Origin: Mycobacterium kansasii ATCC 12478
Lineage (GTDB): Bacteria; Actinomycetota; Actinomycetes; Mycobacteriales; Mycobacteriaceae
Assembly (NCBI RefSeq): GCF_000157895.3
Contig: NC_022663.1
Location: 248,001-312,000, forward strand
DNA: 64,000 bases
Reading direction: 5' to 3'
Position numbers and translations under genes: made by a program. Under the pieces are notes generated by a model. It was not told where the DNA came from, ran no database searches, and worked only from the letters and a program-made list of their open reading frames with translations. Shown here piece by piece: positions 34,907-45,264 of this stretch (positions are counted from its first letter, which is position 1; each line of letters begins with the position of its first letter).

Positions 34907-35225
34907 TACATCGTCACTTCTTGGCAATGCGCAATCTCAGCCATGCCAGGCGGTAGGGATTTCGTCTTATCTTTCCCTTACTCCCCAAGGCGGTCTGTCC
35001 ACCGATCGACCGATACGTTTGATGGATACCATGTCCGCCAATCGGGGGACACCGCTTCGGTGCAGAAATCTAGCGGCCGCCGAAACATTTCGGCGCCGGC
35101 GGACGGTGGCCGCCAGCCTACGAAATTGTCGCCGTGCGTCGTCGGGCCCCAAATGCCCGCATCGCAACAGAAGGTACGAAATGCGACAGGCCGGTGCCGA
35201 TAGTCGCAGCGCCTTGCTGATCCGG
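34907..35225. other. Intergenic region upstream of the peptide/radical SAM pair
   Basis: A 319-base gap without a supported gene, slightly AT-richer around 34960-35060. It should hold the promoter for the leftward peptide/radical SAM operon. No clear operator seen. Confidence 0.4.
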
Positions 35226-35396
35226 CTAATCGGGCGGCTCATCCTCCGAGCCACCCGGTGCAGCACGTTCCCGGTCGCTGGGTTTGCCCGGTACGCCTTC
35301 GGCCTCGCGTTCCTCGGCGACCTTCTCATCGAGCCGGTCGACGATGTTCTCCAGCTTCTGAGAGTGGTCCAGGTGGTCGCTATCGAATTCAGTCAT
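35226..35396 (-). CDS. Small acidic protein of unknown function
   Basis: A 56-residue, strongly charged protein (MTEFDSDHLDHSQKLENI, then DEKVAEEREAEG, ending GSEDEPPD), probably one helix followed by a disordered tail. GGAAGC lies a few bases before ATG 35396. It is divergent from hrpA. No function is known to me. Confidence 0.6.
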   Translation of the reverse strand: MTEFDSDHLDHSQKLENIVDRLDEKVAEEREAEGVPGKPSDRERAAPGGSEDEPPD

Positions 35397-35560
35397 AACT
35401 GCTTCCGTTGAGGTCGGATCTTCCGGTCGGCCCGCCGTAAGGCCTTCGCCACCCCATACCCTGCCGCACGCGGTTGGTAACGCCGGGCGGCGGTCGGACG
35501 CCCGGTTGGCCACCTGAGGAGTGTCGCCGAGGCAGCCGGATGGCGCCTATCCTGGCCGGC

Positions 35561-38500
35561 GTGTCCGAGCCGTCCGTCGAAACGTCTAGGGCGAATCTAC
35601 GCAGCCGACTCGACGGTCTGACCATCCGCGACGCGGCGCGCCTGGGCCGGCGCCTGAAGAACCTCCGCGGTGCCAAGCCCGACAAGCTGCGACAGCTCAC
35701 CGACCAGATCGCGGTGGCGGAAGCTCTGGTGGCCGCGCGGCACGCGGCCGTCCCGACGATCACCTATCCTGACCTGCCGATCAGCGGGCGACGGGAGGAG
35801 ATCGCCAACGCGGTGCGGGCGCATCAGGTGGTCGTCGTTGCCGGCGAAACCGGTTCGGGAAAGACCACCCAGCTGCCCAAGATCTGCCTCGAGCTGGGCC
35901 GCGGCATCCGCGGAACCATCGGACACACCCAGCCGCGACGGCTGGCCGCGCGCACCGTCGCGCAACGCATCGCCGACGAGTTGCACACCGCGCTTGGTGA
36001 CGTGATCGGCTACACCGTCCGATTCACCGACCAGGTCAGCGACCGCACCCTGGTCAAGCTGATGACCGACGGCATCCTGCTCGCCGAGATCCAACGTGAC
36101 CGCCGCCTGCTGCGCTACGACACCCTGATCCTCGACGAGGCCCACGAGCGCAGCCTCAACATCGACTTCCTGCTCGGTTACCTGCGTGAGCTGCTGCCGC
36201 GCCGCCCCGACTTGAAGGTGATCGTCACCTCGGCGACGATCGAGCCGCAGCGCTTCGCGGCGCATTTCGGTGGAGCCGACGGCGGGCTCAGCGTCCCGAT
36301 CGTCGAGGTGTCCGGTCGCACGTACCCGGTGGAAATCCGTTACCGCCCATTGGAAGTCGTCGTCTCGCCCGGCACCGCGGATGATCCCGACGATCCCGAC
36401 CACGAAATCGTGCGAACCGAGACCCGCGACGAAATCGAGGCGATCGTCGACGCGATCGGTGAACTCGCGGCCGAACCGCCCGGCGACATCCTGGTGTTCC
36501 TGTCCGGTGAACGCGAAATACGCGACACCGCAGAGGCTTTGACTGGTTTGAGAAATACCGAGGTGCTTCCGCTGTACGCCCGGCTACCCACCGCCGACCA
36601 ACAGAAGGTGTTCGCGCCCCATACCGCACGCCGCGTGGTGCTGGCGACCAACGTGGCCGAGACGTCGCTGACCGTGCCCGGGATCCGCTATGTCGTCGAC
36701 CCCGGCAACGCCCGCATTTCGCGCTACAGCCGCCGGTTGAAGGTCCAGCGGTTGCCCATCGAACCGATCTCGCAGGCGTCTGCCGCACAACGGGCCGGGC
36801 GGTGCGGTCGGGTCGCTCCCGGCGTGTGCATCCGCTTGTACTCCGAGGAGGACTTCGCGGCCCGCCCGCGCTACACCGACCCCGAGATACTGCGGACAAA
36901 CCTGGCCGCGGTGCTGCTGCAGATGGCGGCGCTGCAGCTCGGCGCCCCACCCGGCTATGTCGAGAACTTCCCGTTTCTCGATCCGCCCGACCGGCGCAGC
37001 ATCCGCGACGGTGTGCAGCTGCTGCAGGAGCTCGGCGCGTTCGACCACCATGGCGCGATCACCGACCTGGGCCGTCGCCTGGCGCGGCTGCCGGTGGACC
37101 CGAGACTGGGCCGGATGATCCTGCAGGCCCAGACCGAGGGCTGCGTGCGTGAGGTGCTGGTGCTGGCCGCGGCGCTGACCATCCCCGACCCGCGGGAGCG
37201 CCCGTCCGACCGCGAGGAGGCTGCCCGCCAGCGGCATGCCCGGTTCACCGACGAGCACTCCGACTTCATGTCCTACCTCAACCTCTGGCGCTATCTGCGT
37301 GAGCAGCGTACGGAGATGTCGGGCAACGCTTTTCGGCGGATGTGCCGTGACGAATTCCTGCACTACCTGCGCATCCGCGAGTGGCAGGACCTCGTCGGGC
37401 AGCTCCGCAGCATCGCGCGCGACCTCGGCGTGGCTGAGTCCGGGGTCGAAACCGACGAGCCCGACCCGGCCCGCATCCACGCGGCGCTGGTGGCCGGGTT
37501 GCTGTCACATGTGGGGATGCGCCGCGAGGATGACCGCGAGTATCTGGGTGCGCGCAACTCGCGGTTCGTTCTGGCGCCCGGCTCGGCGCTCGCCAAGCGG
37601 CCGCCGCGCTGGGTGGTGGTGGCGGAGCTGGTGGAGACAAGCCGGCTGTACGGGCGGACCGCCGCGCGTATCCAGCCGGAAGTGGCGGAGCGGGTCGCCG
37701 GGGACCTGGTGCAGCGCACCTACAGCGAACCGCACTGGGACGCCAGCCGCGGCGAGGTGCTGGCCTACGAGCGGGTGACGCTCTACGGCCTGCCGCTGGT
37801 GGCCCGTCGCCGCGTCGGATATGCCCGCGTCGAGCCGCAGGTGGCGCGGGAATTGTTCATCCGGCACGCGCTGGTGCAGGGCGAGTGGCAGACCCGCCAC
37901 CATTTCCTGCGCGACAATGCACGGTTGCGGGCCGAACTCGAGGACCTCGAGGAGCGGGCCCGCCGCCGCGACCTGCTTGTCGCTGACGACGATGTCTACG
38001 CACTCTACGACGCCCGCATCCCCGCCGATGTCGTCTCGGCGCGCCACTTCGACGCATGGTGGAAGACGCAGCGGCGCAAGACGCCGGACTTGCTGACGTT
38101 CCGTCGCGACGACCTGCTGCGCGCCGACGATACTGCCGGTGCCGATCGGCCGCACGTATGGCAGGCGGGCGATGTCGCGCTGCCGCTGACATATCGGTTC
38201 GAGCCCGGAGCCGCCGACGACGGCGTCACAGTGCATGTCCCGATCGACGTGCTGGCACGTTTGGGTGGCGACGAGTTCGCTTGGCAGGTACCGGCGTTGC
38301 GGGAGGAGCTGGTTACCGCGCTCATCCGTTCGCTGCCGAAAGACCTGCGCCGCAACTTCGTTCCCGCCCCCGATACCGCCCGTAGGGTGCTGGCCGGGAT
38401 CGACCCGGGGCGGGAGCCGCTGCTGATGGCTTTGCAGCGTGAATTGCGCCGCCGCACTGGTGTTTTGGTCCCGGTCGACGCATTCGATCTGGACCGGCTG

Positions 38501-39514
38501 CCGCCGCATCTGCGGGTGACCTTTGCCGTGGAGTACGAGGACGGCACCGAGGTGGCGCGCGGCAAGGATCTGCCTGCGCTGCAGCAGCGGCTGGCGACAC
38601 CGGCTCGGCAGGCCGTTGCGGATGCGGTCGCGGGGGAGATGGAACGAACCGGGTTACGCGCCTGGCCCGACGATCTGCCCGAGGTGCCGCGGGTCGTGGA
38701 GCGCACGGTCGACGGTCGCACCGTGCGGGGTTTTCCGGCTTTCGTCGACGCGGGCGGTGCGGTCGACCTGCGCGTGTTCGCCACGTCGGTCGAGCAGGAA
38801 TATGCGATGGGTCCGGGTATCCGGCGGTTGCTCCGGCTCGGTATGACCGCCCCCCTCAAAGCCATTGACCGGCAACTGGATCCGCGAACACGCCTGGCGC
38901 TTGGCGCGAACCCGGATGGCTCCCTGTCCGCGCTGCTCGACGACTGCGCCGACGCGGCGACGGACACGCTGATGGCCGCGCCGGTGTGGACATTTGACGA
39001 GTTCACCGCGCTGCGCGATCGGGTGGCGCAGAATCTCGTGCCGATGACCGCCGACATCGTGGGCCGAGTCGAAAAGGCGTTGTCCGCCGCGCAGGAAGTG
39101 CAGCTGTTACTGCCCGCCGAACCGCCTGCGGCACAGACCGATGCGATCACCGACCTCCGCACGCAGCTGGACCGGCTGTTGCCACCTGGGTTCGTCACCG
39201 CCACCGGACGCGCGCATCTCGGCGACCTCACCCGCTACCTGACCGCCAGCCGCCGACGCCTCGAACGGCTGCCGTACGCGCTCGAGGCCGACCGGGCGCG
39301 GATGCAGCGGGTGCACGCCGTGCAGGACACCTACCACGAATTGCTGCGGGGGCTGCCCGCGACACGGGCGGCAGCCGCCGATGTCCGGGACATCGCGCGT
39401 CTGATCGAGGAGCTGCGAGTGAGCCTGTGGGCCCAGCAGCTCGGCACCCCGCGGGCGGTCAGCGAGCAGCGGATCTATCGCGCCATCGACGCCGTGTGGT
39501 CTCAGCGGCCGTGA
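35561..39514 (+). CDS. hrpA: ATP-dependent RNA helicase HrpA
   Basis: A 1317-residue DEAH-box helicase, full length compared with E. coli HrpA (1300). Walker A is GETGSGKT at 95-102, motif II is DEAH at 192-195, then TSATI (motif III) and QRAGRCGRVAPG (motif VI). Helicase-associated and OB-fold domains follow, and the C-terminal half is the DUF3418 region typical of HrpA. In E. coli it unwinds RNA and rescues collided ribosomes. GTG 35561 is the likely start (ATG 35540 is possible). It seems a single-gene unit. Confidence 0.95.
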   Translation: MSEPSVETSRANLRSRLDGLTIRDAARLGRRLKNLRGAKPDKLRQLTDQIAVAEALVAARHAAVPTITYPDLPISGRREEIANAVRAHQVVVVAGETGSGKTTQLPKICLELGRGIRGTIGHTQPRRLAARTVAQRIADELHTALGDVIGYTVRFTDQVSDRTLVKLMTDGILLAEIQRDRRLLRYDTLILDEAHERSLNIDFLLGYLRELLPRRPDLKVIVTSATIEPQRFAAHFGGADGGLSVPIVEVSGRTYPVEIRYRPLEVVVSPGTADDPDDPDHEIVRTETRDEIEAIVDAIGELAAEPPGDILVFLSGEREIRDTAEALTGLRNTEVLPLYARLPTADQQKVFAPHTARRVVLATNVAETSLTVPGIRYVVDPGNARISRYSRRLKVQRLPIEPISQASAAQRAGRCGRVAPGVCIRLYSEEDFAARPRYTDPEILRTNLAAVLLQMAALQLGAPPGYVENFPFLDPPDRRSIRDGVQLLQELGAFDHHGAITDLGRRLARLPVDPRLGRMILQAQTEGCVREVLVLAAALTIPDPRERPSDREEAARQRHARFTDEHSDFMSYLNLWRYLREQRTEMSGNAFRRMCRDEFLHYLRIREWQDLVGQLRSIARDLGVAESGVETDEPDPARIHAALVAGLLSHVGMRREDDREYLGARNSRFVLAPGSALAKRPPRWVVVAELVETSRLYGRTAARIQPEVAERVAGDLVQRTYSEPHWDASRGEVLAYERVTLYGLPLVARRRVGYARVEPQVARELFIRHALVQGEWQTRHHFLRDNARLRAELEDLEERARRRDLLVADDDVYALYDARIPADVVSARHFDAWWKTQRRKTPDLLTFRRDDLLRADDTAGADRPHVWQAGDVALPLTYRFEPGAADDGVTVHVPIDVLARLGGDEFAWQVPALREELVTALIRSLPKDLRRNFVPAPDTARRVLAGIDPGREPLLMALQRELRRRTGVLVPVDAFDLDRLPPHLRVTFAVEYEDGTEVARGKDLPALQQRLATPARQAVADAVAGEMERTGLRAWPDDLPEVPRVVERTVDGRTVRGFPAFVDAGGAVDLRVFATSVEQEYAMGPGIRRLLRLGMTAPLKAIDRQLDPRTRLALGANPDGSLSALLDDCADAATDTLMAAPVWTFDEFTALRDRVAQNLVPMTADIVGRVEKALSAAQEVQLLLPAEPPAAQTDAITDLRTQLDRLLPPGFVTATGRAHLGDLTRYLTASRRRLERLPYALEADRARMQRVHAVQDTYHELLRGLPATRAAAADVRDIARLIEELRVSLWAQQLGTPRAVSEQRIYRAIDAVWSQRP

Positions 39515-39690
39515 TGTAGACACCGCTGTTTCCGTATTTCCCACTCTCACCATATACGGCACCTGGGGGCTTGCGGCAAGACCCCGGTCATGCCGCAAAA
39601 TCACTGGCCGGGGCCAAAACTCATGGAATTGGGGGGCGAAAATTGCGGGTGCTGTCGGGGGCAAATGAGTCGCACCGAGAGGCCACTCCG

Positions 39691-41187
39691 GTGGCCGACC
39701 ATGCGGTGCTGGTGGCCGGGGCGGGACCGACTGGGCTGATGTTGGCCGGCGAATTAGCGTTGGCAGGAACCGACGTTGCCGTTATCGAGCGCCGCGCCGA
39801 CCAGCAGCTCACCGGCTCGCGCGCGGGCGGTCTGCATTCCCGTACCATCGAGGTCCTCGATCAGCGCGGAATCGCTGAGCGATTCCTCGCACACGGGCAG
39901 CTCGCCCAGGTCGCAGCGTTCTCTCAAATCCGTCTGGACATCAGCGACTTCCCGACTCGGCACCCGTATGGGCTGGCGCTATGGCAGAACCACATCGAGC
40001 ACATCCTGGCCGACTGGGTCGGCGAGCTGGCGGTGCCGATCTATCGCGGATGTGAGGTGACGGGCGTCGCCCAAGACCACACCGGCGTCGACCTCAGGCT
40101 GGCCGACGGCCGGTTGTTGCGGGCGCAATATCTGGTCGGCTGCGACGGCGGCCGAAGTGTGGTCCGCACGGCAGCCGGGATCGGCTTTCCGGGATGGGAT
40201 CCGACAACCAGTTACCTGATCGCCGAAGTCGAAATGACCTTCGGGAATGGCGAGGAGCCGGAGTGGGGCATCCGCCACGACGCGCTCGGTGTCCATGCTG
40301 TCAGCCGGAGCGACGACGGGCGGACGATGCGCGTGATGGTGACCGAACGGCACCTGACACCCGCAGGCGAACCCACGTTGCGTGATCTGCGCGAGGCACT
40401 CGTCGCGGTATACGGTACGGATTATGGGATCCGCAGGGCCGCATGGATTTCCAGGTTCACCGATATGGCGCGGCAGGCCGCGGCCTATCGCAGCGGCCGG
40501 GTCCTGCTGGCTGGTGATGCCGCGCACGTGCATCACCCGGTAGGCGGACAGGGTCTCAACACCGGTGTGCAGGATGCGGTGAACCTGGGATGGAAGCTGG
40601 GTCAGGTGGTTAACCGGATATCACCTGACAGTCTCCTGGACACCTACCATGCCGAACGGCACCCGGTGGCTGCTCGTGTGCTGCGCAACACCATGGCGCA
40701 AAGTGCCCTTCTTCGCCACCTGGATGACCGCACCAAAGCTTTGCGCGGCACCGTTGCCGAACTCCTCAGCATGGACGAGCCTCGCAAGCGATTCGCCGCG
40801 ATGATGTCGGGCCTGGACATCCGTTATGAGTTTGGTGACGGGCATCCGCTGCTGGGTCGCCGCATGCCCGATCTGGACGTAGTCACCGCGGACGGCCCGG
40901 CACGGGTATTCACCCTGTTGCATCGTGCCCGTCCCGTGCTACTCAACTTAGCTGACTCTGACGACTTCGACGGCACACCATGGGCCGATCGTGTCCAGCT
41001 GATTGACGCGAAATATGCTGGTAAATGGGAACTTCCGGTGATTGGTGCGGTCAGACCGCCGCGCGCGGTATTGATTCGGCCCGACGGGCATGTCGCCTGG
41101 GTGGCGGGCGGGTCCGGCCTTGGGCTGCGCGCGGCCCTCACCGCCTGGTTCGGGCAACCGCGTGCTGCGAGCGCCTCGACATGGTAG
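39691..41187 (+). CDS. Class A FAD-dependent monooxygenase
   Basis: A 498-residue aromatic hydroxylase-type flavoprotein. FAD motifs are VAGAGPTGLMLAGELA at 8-23, the DG motif VGCDGGRSVVR near 150 and GDAAHVHHPVGGQGLNTG at 275-292. The C-terminal thioredoxin-like domain is present. The sequence recalls rifampicin monooxygenases and related polyketide hydroxylases; drug inactivation is possible but unproved. GTG 39691 is chosen for GAGAGG upstream and because the fold begins at once; TTG 39571 would add 40 unlike residues. Confidence 0.88.
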   Translation: MADHAVLVAGAGPTGLMLAGELALAGTDVAVIERRADQQLTGSRAGGLHSRTIEVLDQRGIAERFLAHGQLAQVAAFSQIRLDISDFPTRHPYGLALWQNHIEHILADWVGELAVPIYRGCEVTGVAQDHTGVDLRLADGRLLRAQYLVGCDGGRSVVRTAAGIGFPGWDPTTSYLIAEVEMTFGNGEEPEWGIRHDALGVHAVSRSDDGRTMRVMVTERHLTPAGEPTLRDLREALVAVYGTDYGIRRAAWISRFTDMARQAAAYRSGRVLLAGDAAHVHHPVGGQGLNTGVQDAVNLGWKLGQVVNRISPDSLLDTYHAERHPVAARVLRNTMAQSALLRHLDDRTKALRGTVAELLSMDEPRKRFAAMMSGLDIRYEFGDGHPLLGRRMPDLDVVTADGPARVFTLLHRARPVLLNLADSDDFDGTPWADRVQLIDAKYAGKWELPVIGAVRPPRAVLIRPDGHVAWVAGGSGLGLRAALTAWFGQPRAASASTW

Positions 41188-41246
41188 CGGCCGGTGACAA
41201 CATGCGAGCCGGTGGCTGGGACCGGACCGGGGCCGGGCTGATTTCC

Positions 41247-41852
41247 TCACGATTGCGCGGTGCCGTTTCGCTCGATCCAGTGGACGAGCGCATCCTCCAA
41301 CGCGGCCGCGACGGTCACACCGGCGCTGCTGGCGGCCTGCTCGAACCGGTCGACCAGATCCGCCGGTGCCGAGGCGTTTACCTTGGCCCGCGTCGGCTTT
41401 GGCTTGGCCGGCTGGACAGCGGCCGTCGGCGCATGTCGCGCCACAGTTGCGTCCATGGTTTCACGCAGGGCGGGAATCACGTCCAGCAATCTGGCGAGAT
41501 CATCACGCTCGATACGCAGCACCTCGGCCGGACCGGTCGTCGTTACCGTCGCAGACCGCAGTTTCCCACGGCGGAGCACAGATTCGCCGATCACCTCACC
41601 CGGCCCCAACACGGCGACGGGATCCCGGCCCACGTATACCCGCGCCTCCCCGCTGAGCAGGATATAGCAGGCGTCGGCCGGAGTCTGCTCATGAATCATC
41701 GGCCAGGGCTTGGACGTCGAGGTGTGATGGGCTACTCGGGCAAGCAGCTCCAGCTCGGCATCCGAGAAGTTGTCGAATGCGGTGAACTCGCGTAGCCGAT
41801 GGGCGTAATCCCCGTAACGGGCGTCTGCCCCAGATCCCGCATCCGACTTCAT
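41247..41852 (-). CDS. Cyclic nucleotide-binding domain protein
   Basis: A 201-residue protein with a cNMP-binding fold at about 15-140: FSDAELELLARVAHHTS, GEARVYVG and VLGPGEVIGESVLRRGKLRSATVTT, the phosphate-binding cassette (here GESVLRRGKLRSATV, with Glu and Arg). No CRP-type helix-turn-helix follows. Instead a Lys/Pro-rich linker leads to ADLVDRFEQAASSAGVTVAAALEDALVHWI, which looks like a ribbon-helix-helix or small helical domain. AGGAG lies 8 bases before ATG 41852. It is divergent from an adenylate cyclase gene, suggesting it reads the cAMP made next door. Confidence 0.85.
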   Translation of the reverse strand: MKSDAGSGADARYGDYAHRLREFTAFDNFSDAELELLARVAHHTSTSKPWPMIHEQTPADACYILLSGEARVYVGRDPVAVLGPGEVIGESVLRRGKLRSATVTTTGPAEVLRIERDDLARLLDVIPALRETMDATVARHAPTAAVQPAKPKPTRAKVNASAPADLVDRFEQAASSAGVTVAAALEDALVHWIERNGTAQS

Positions 41853-42019
41853 AGTGCGCTCCTGACGTGCGATGTGACCCGGCATCGGGAGCCTACGCCC
41901 TGTTTCCGGTGGATTCCCGGGCCGGCACGCGAGCGAGCGGCGACCAGAATGTGGTCTGCTACACCTGACGCGTCGTGCCACCTCGCATCGCGCCCGCCAC
42001 CGGTCTAGAGTTCCGGTCG

Positions 42020-43843
42020 ATGCGTCGTACGTGGACCTGGACATTCGACCTGCCACCGGATGAGTTGTGGCCGGTGCTCGCCGATACCAACCGGTTCAAC
42101 GAAGCGCTCGGATTGCCGCCCTACACGCTCGAAGAGACCCCACTTGCCAACGGTACGGTCCGGCGCCGCGGGCAGGCCAGGGTTGCGGGCTTCTTGTTGG
42201 AATGGGAGGAAAAGCCGTACGAGTGGATCTCGGGTCGGCACTTCCGCCAATCGCGCGTGTTTACCAAGGGGCCGTTTCGTCGCTTCGGCCCGGTCTTCGA
42301 TATCGAGCCGGACGGTAACGGGGGCTCGCGTGTCACCTATGCACTCGAATGGGAGCCACTGAGCTTGGTCGGCCGCCTTTTCGGCGCGCGGCTTGCGGCC
42401 CAGGCGGGCGAAGCGGTGGGAAAACGCGTCCTGGAGGCAGTCGACTTTGCTCGTGGCGATCATGCGCCCAACCGCATGACACCGTTCGTGTTGCCGGAGC
42501 CCAAACTGCCCGCCGGTGCCCCCGAGCGGGCTGCGGCGATGGCGGGTGAAATAGACCGCAGCCCCTACGGTAACGGGCTGGGCGCGCGGCTCGCCGACCT
42601 TGTCCTGCACGGCATGGCGACCGATCTCACCCGTCTCCGGCCCAAGGCGCTGGCGAGCACTCTCGGCGTTCCTGCGCGCGTGGCGACCGAGGCGTGTCTT
42701 GCCGGCGTGAAGGTTGGCTTGCTCGGCATGAAGTGGGATTTGCTCTGCCCCAACTGCCGCGGCACCAAGGTCAGCGTTGCCACCCTGTCCGAGCTGCCCC
42801 ACGGTGCGCACTGCCCGTCGTGCAACATCGACTACGATCGCGACTTCGAGCGCAACGTCGAGCTGACGTTCGCGCCGGCGGCCACGGTGCGCCCGTTGCC
42901 CGGCGGCCGTTTCTGCCTGTCGGGGCCGATGGAGACACAACATGTCGCCGTGCAGGTTCTGCTGGCTGCGGGGGAGCGGCGCGACGTGGCCATCGACCTG
43001 CCTCCGGGCTCGTATCGGTTACGCACGCTGCATCCCAACGGTTTCGTCGACATCGATTACCAGTCCGGCGCGTTTCCCGGTCTGCGCATCACCGGGTCGG
43101 GTGTCGAGATACTGGACGCCGCGGATCGGGAGGACGCACCGGGCAGGGTGACATTTGTCAATGACGCCGGCTTTGAGCTGGGAGCCTTGATTGAGGACCG
43201 AACTTGGGCGCGCGAGACGTTAACAGCGCCAGAAGTGATCTCGTTGCAGGCTTTTCGCGATCTGTTCGCGGAGGCGACGCTGCGCCCGGGCGACGATGCG
43301 GGGGTCAGCCAGGTCGTGTTGCTATTCACCGACCTGCGGGGCTCGACGGCCCTCTACGAACGGGTCGGCGATGCCACTGCCTACAACCTGGTGCGCGAGC
43401 ACTTCACGCTGCTGGCCGCGATCGTGCGAGACCATGACGGTGCGGTGGTCAAGACGATCGGTGACGCGGTCATGGCCTCATTCACCGATCCGGCGCGAGC
43501 GGTCCGCGCGGCGCTCGCCATGCAAGCGGCGATCTCCGCGTCGGCACATGCAGGCGGTGGCCTTGTGCTGAAGGTGGGCGTGCATGCCGGTCCCAGCGTC
43601 GTCGTGACGCTGAACGACCGCCTGGACTACTTCGGCTCAACGGTGAACATGGCCGCACGCCTGCAGGGCCAGAGTGCCGGCGACGATATCGTGCTGTCGC
43701 ACGCCGTCGCCAACGATCCCGCGGTACGGGAAATTGTGGCCGACGTGCCCCAGCGGCACGAGACGGTCATGCTCAAGGGCTTCGCCGCCCCCGTCGGGTT
43801 TGTGCGTCTGTTGACTTCAGAAGGATCGAATCACCCCGTCTGA
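42020..43843 (+). CDS. Class III adenylate cyclase with SRPBCC and zinc-ribbon domains
   Basis: A 607-residue protein. Residues 1-150 look like a SRPBCC lipid-binding domain (WTWTFDLPPDELWPVLADTNRFNEALG). The middle is a DUF5939-type region with a zinc ribbon (Cys243, Cys246, Cys265, Cys268). The C-terminal cyclase catalytic domain is complete: metal aspartates Asp438 (FTDLRGS) and Asp482 (KTIGD), Lys478, and the Asn543/Arg547 pair in VNMAARL. A soluble enzyme is predicted, perhaps controlled by a hydrophobic ligand. It sits divergent from a cNMP-binding protein gene. Confidence 0.9.
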   Translation: MRRTWTWTFDLPPDELWPVLADTNRFNEALGLPPYTLEETPLANGTVRRRGQARVAGFLLEWEEKPYEWISGRHFRQSRVFTKGPFRRFGPVFDIEPDGNGGSRVTYALEWEPLSLVGRLFGARLAAQAGEAVGKRVLEAVDFARGDHAPNRMTPFVLPEPKLPAGAPERAAAMAGEIDRSPYGNGLGARLADLVLHGMATDLTRLRPKALASTLGVPARVATEACLAGVKVGLLGMKWDLLCPNCRGTKVSVATLSELPHGAHCPSCNIDYDRDFERNVELTFAPAATVRPLPGGRFCLSGPMETQHVAVQVLLAAGERRDVAIDLPPGSYRLRTLHPNGFVDIDYQSGAFPGLRITGSGVEILDAADREDAPGRVTFVNDAGFELGALIEDRTWARETLTAPEVISLQAFRDLFAEATLRPGDDAGVSQVVLLFTDLRGSTALYERVGDATAYNLVREHFTLLAAIVRDHDGAVVKTIGDAVMASFTDPARAVRAALAMQAAISASAHAGGGLVLKVGVHAGPSVVVTLNDRLDYFGSTVNMAARLQGQSAGDDIVLSHAVANDPAVREIVADVPQRHETVMLKGFAAPVGFVRLLTSEGSNHPV

Positions 43844-43913
43844 CAGAGCTTTCCGGACCCTCGGCGAACAAACAGGATTGTCCCTCGATGCCGAACTTGG
43901 GCCCCGAACGCAC

Positions 43914-44969
43914 TCAGCTGAGTGGCCGGGTGGCCTTCATCAGAGGTCCGAAGCCGACGGCTTGCATGCGCTCCATCATCTTCGTCGGCGACGGACGTTG
44001 CTGCAGCAGCGCATCCACCGCTTCGTCGGGGGTATCGACGATGCGCACCAGTTGGTCAAAGTCCTCAGGTGCCAGCTTCTTGCCGCCAACGAACAGGGCC
44101 TGCAAAACCGGCAGCACGGGCAGCTTCTCGGTCCAGAACTCCCGGCCGAGGAAGATCATCGGGGCGAACGCCACCGCATTTCTCGGGTAGTAGTTCTGCG
44201 CGGCGTTTTGAAACACTTCCTGGAGTGTGCCCGCCGCACCGCGGGTATAGATGATCCCGTTGGCCGCCAGGGAGAGCAGGATATCTTCGCGAATGCTGTT
44301 CTGGAAGTACTTGGCGACGTCCGTAGCGAGCGGTGACATTGGTTCGTTGCCGTAGTACCAGGTGGGAACCGCGATGCTGCGCCCCCCGATGTCGGCGAAT
44401 GTTTGGGCTATCTCGTATGCGGGCGCGGCCCAATCGTGCAACTGGCGCACGATCTCGGTATCGATCTCGCCGGTGCAGGAGACCACTGTCGCACTGTCGG
44501 GCAGCGTCGGCTGGTTCTGCAAGTGTTTCAATGCGTCGGTCACATCTTGGTCCGACGCGTTGGCGAGCATTGCGCCCAAGTGGGTGGCCTCCATGGCGCC
44601 GGGCCCGCCACCGCTTGCCACCAGGCAGCCGCACTGGGTCAATGTCCGCGCGATGCGTGCCACATTCGCGTAGTTCGGGGTCACGCGCGTCTCGTCGTGG
44701 CCGCCCATGATGGCCACCGTGGGCGACTTGACGCTGTGGAAAAACACCGTGAGGGCGCGCATGATCGAGTGGTCATGCAGCGCTTGCATCATCCCGGCGT
44801 AGGGATCGGTGGGACATGCGCCGCCGTTGGCAGTGAAGTACCGGTACGAGCGGAAGTCCAATGTCTCGGCGAAGCTGAGTGGGCGGTGCGGTTCGAAACC
44901 GCTCATCAGCTCCAGTGACGTGTACAGCGAGTTGCGGAGCGGCTGAAACGGAACTTCCAGGTTCGGCAT
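43914..44969 (-). CDS. LOG-family (SLOG) nucleotide-binding protein
   Basis: A 351-residue Rossmann-like protein. AIMGGHDETRV, VASGGGPGAMEATHLGAML and YTRGAAGTLQEVFQNA correspond to the LOG signature (GGGxGxM and PGGxGTxxE), the second altered to RGAAGTLQE. LOG enzymes release cytokinin bases from nucleotides; longer bacterial forms like this are of unknown function, and some act in nucleotide signalling. The extra N-terminal 80 residues are not recognised. ATG 44969. Confidence 0.8.
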   Translation of the reverse strand: MPNLEVPFQPLRNSLYTSLELMSGFEPHRPLSFAETLDFRSYRYFTANGGACPTDPYAGMMQALHDHSIMRALTVFFHSVKSPTVAIMGGHDETRVTPNYANVARIARTLTQCGCLVASGGGPGAMEATHLGAMLANASDQDVTDALKHLQNQPTLPDSATVVSCTGEIDTEIVRQLHDWAAPAYEIAQTFADIGGRSIAVPTWYYGNEPMSPLATDVAKYFQNSIREDILLSLAANGIIYTRGAAGTLQEVFQNAAQNYYPRNAVAFAPMIFLGREFWTEKLPVLPVLQALFVGGKKLAPEDFDQLVRIVDTPDEAVDALLQQRPSPTKMMERMQAVGFGPLMKATRPLS

Positions 44970-45264
44970 CGGAACTCAGCACCTTCATGTCTGGTCATCG
45001 GTCGGCTGAACGGGCGCGGACTCCGGTAGACCGCATCGCTTCACCAGAGCAACCGCACCGTTCATGAAATCTCTTGAAGACCAACCTAAAACCAATGCAG
45101 CCGGTTTGCCGGCAAACAGTAATCTTGGCGCCGACCAATATCGACCGCCGCTGGGATATGCAGACCTCGGCCATGGACGAGGAACAGGTTCGGCCCCGCT
45201 GATCTCACCGTGTAGGACAGATGAATCAGCAAGCGGTACAGAACATTTCGCGGTGGCTACGGCG

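Noticed and set aside
38005..39231. Minus-strand frame of about 400 codons inside hrpA
   Set aside because: Ser/Arg-rich shadow of the hrpA C-terminal half, without homology.
44885..44905. GGTTCGAAACC, reminiscent of a tRNA T-arm
   Set aside because: It lies within the LOG-family coding sequence and no acceptor stem or cloverleaf can be formed around it.
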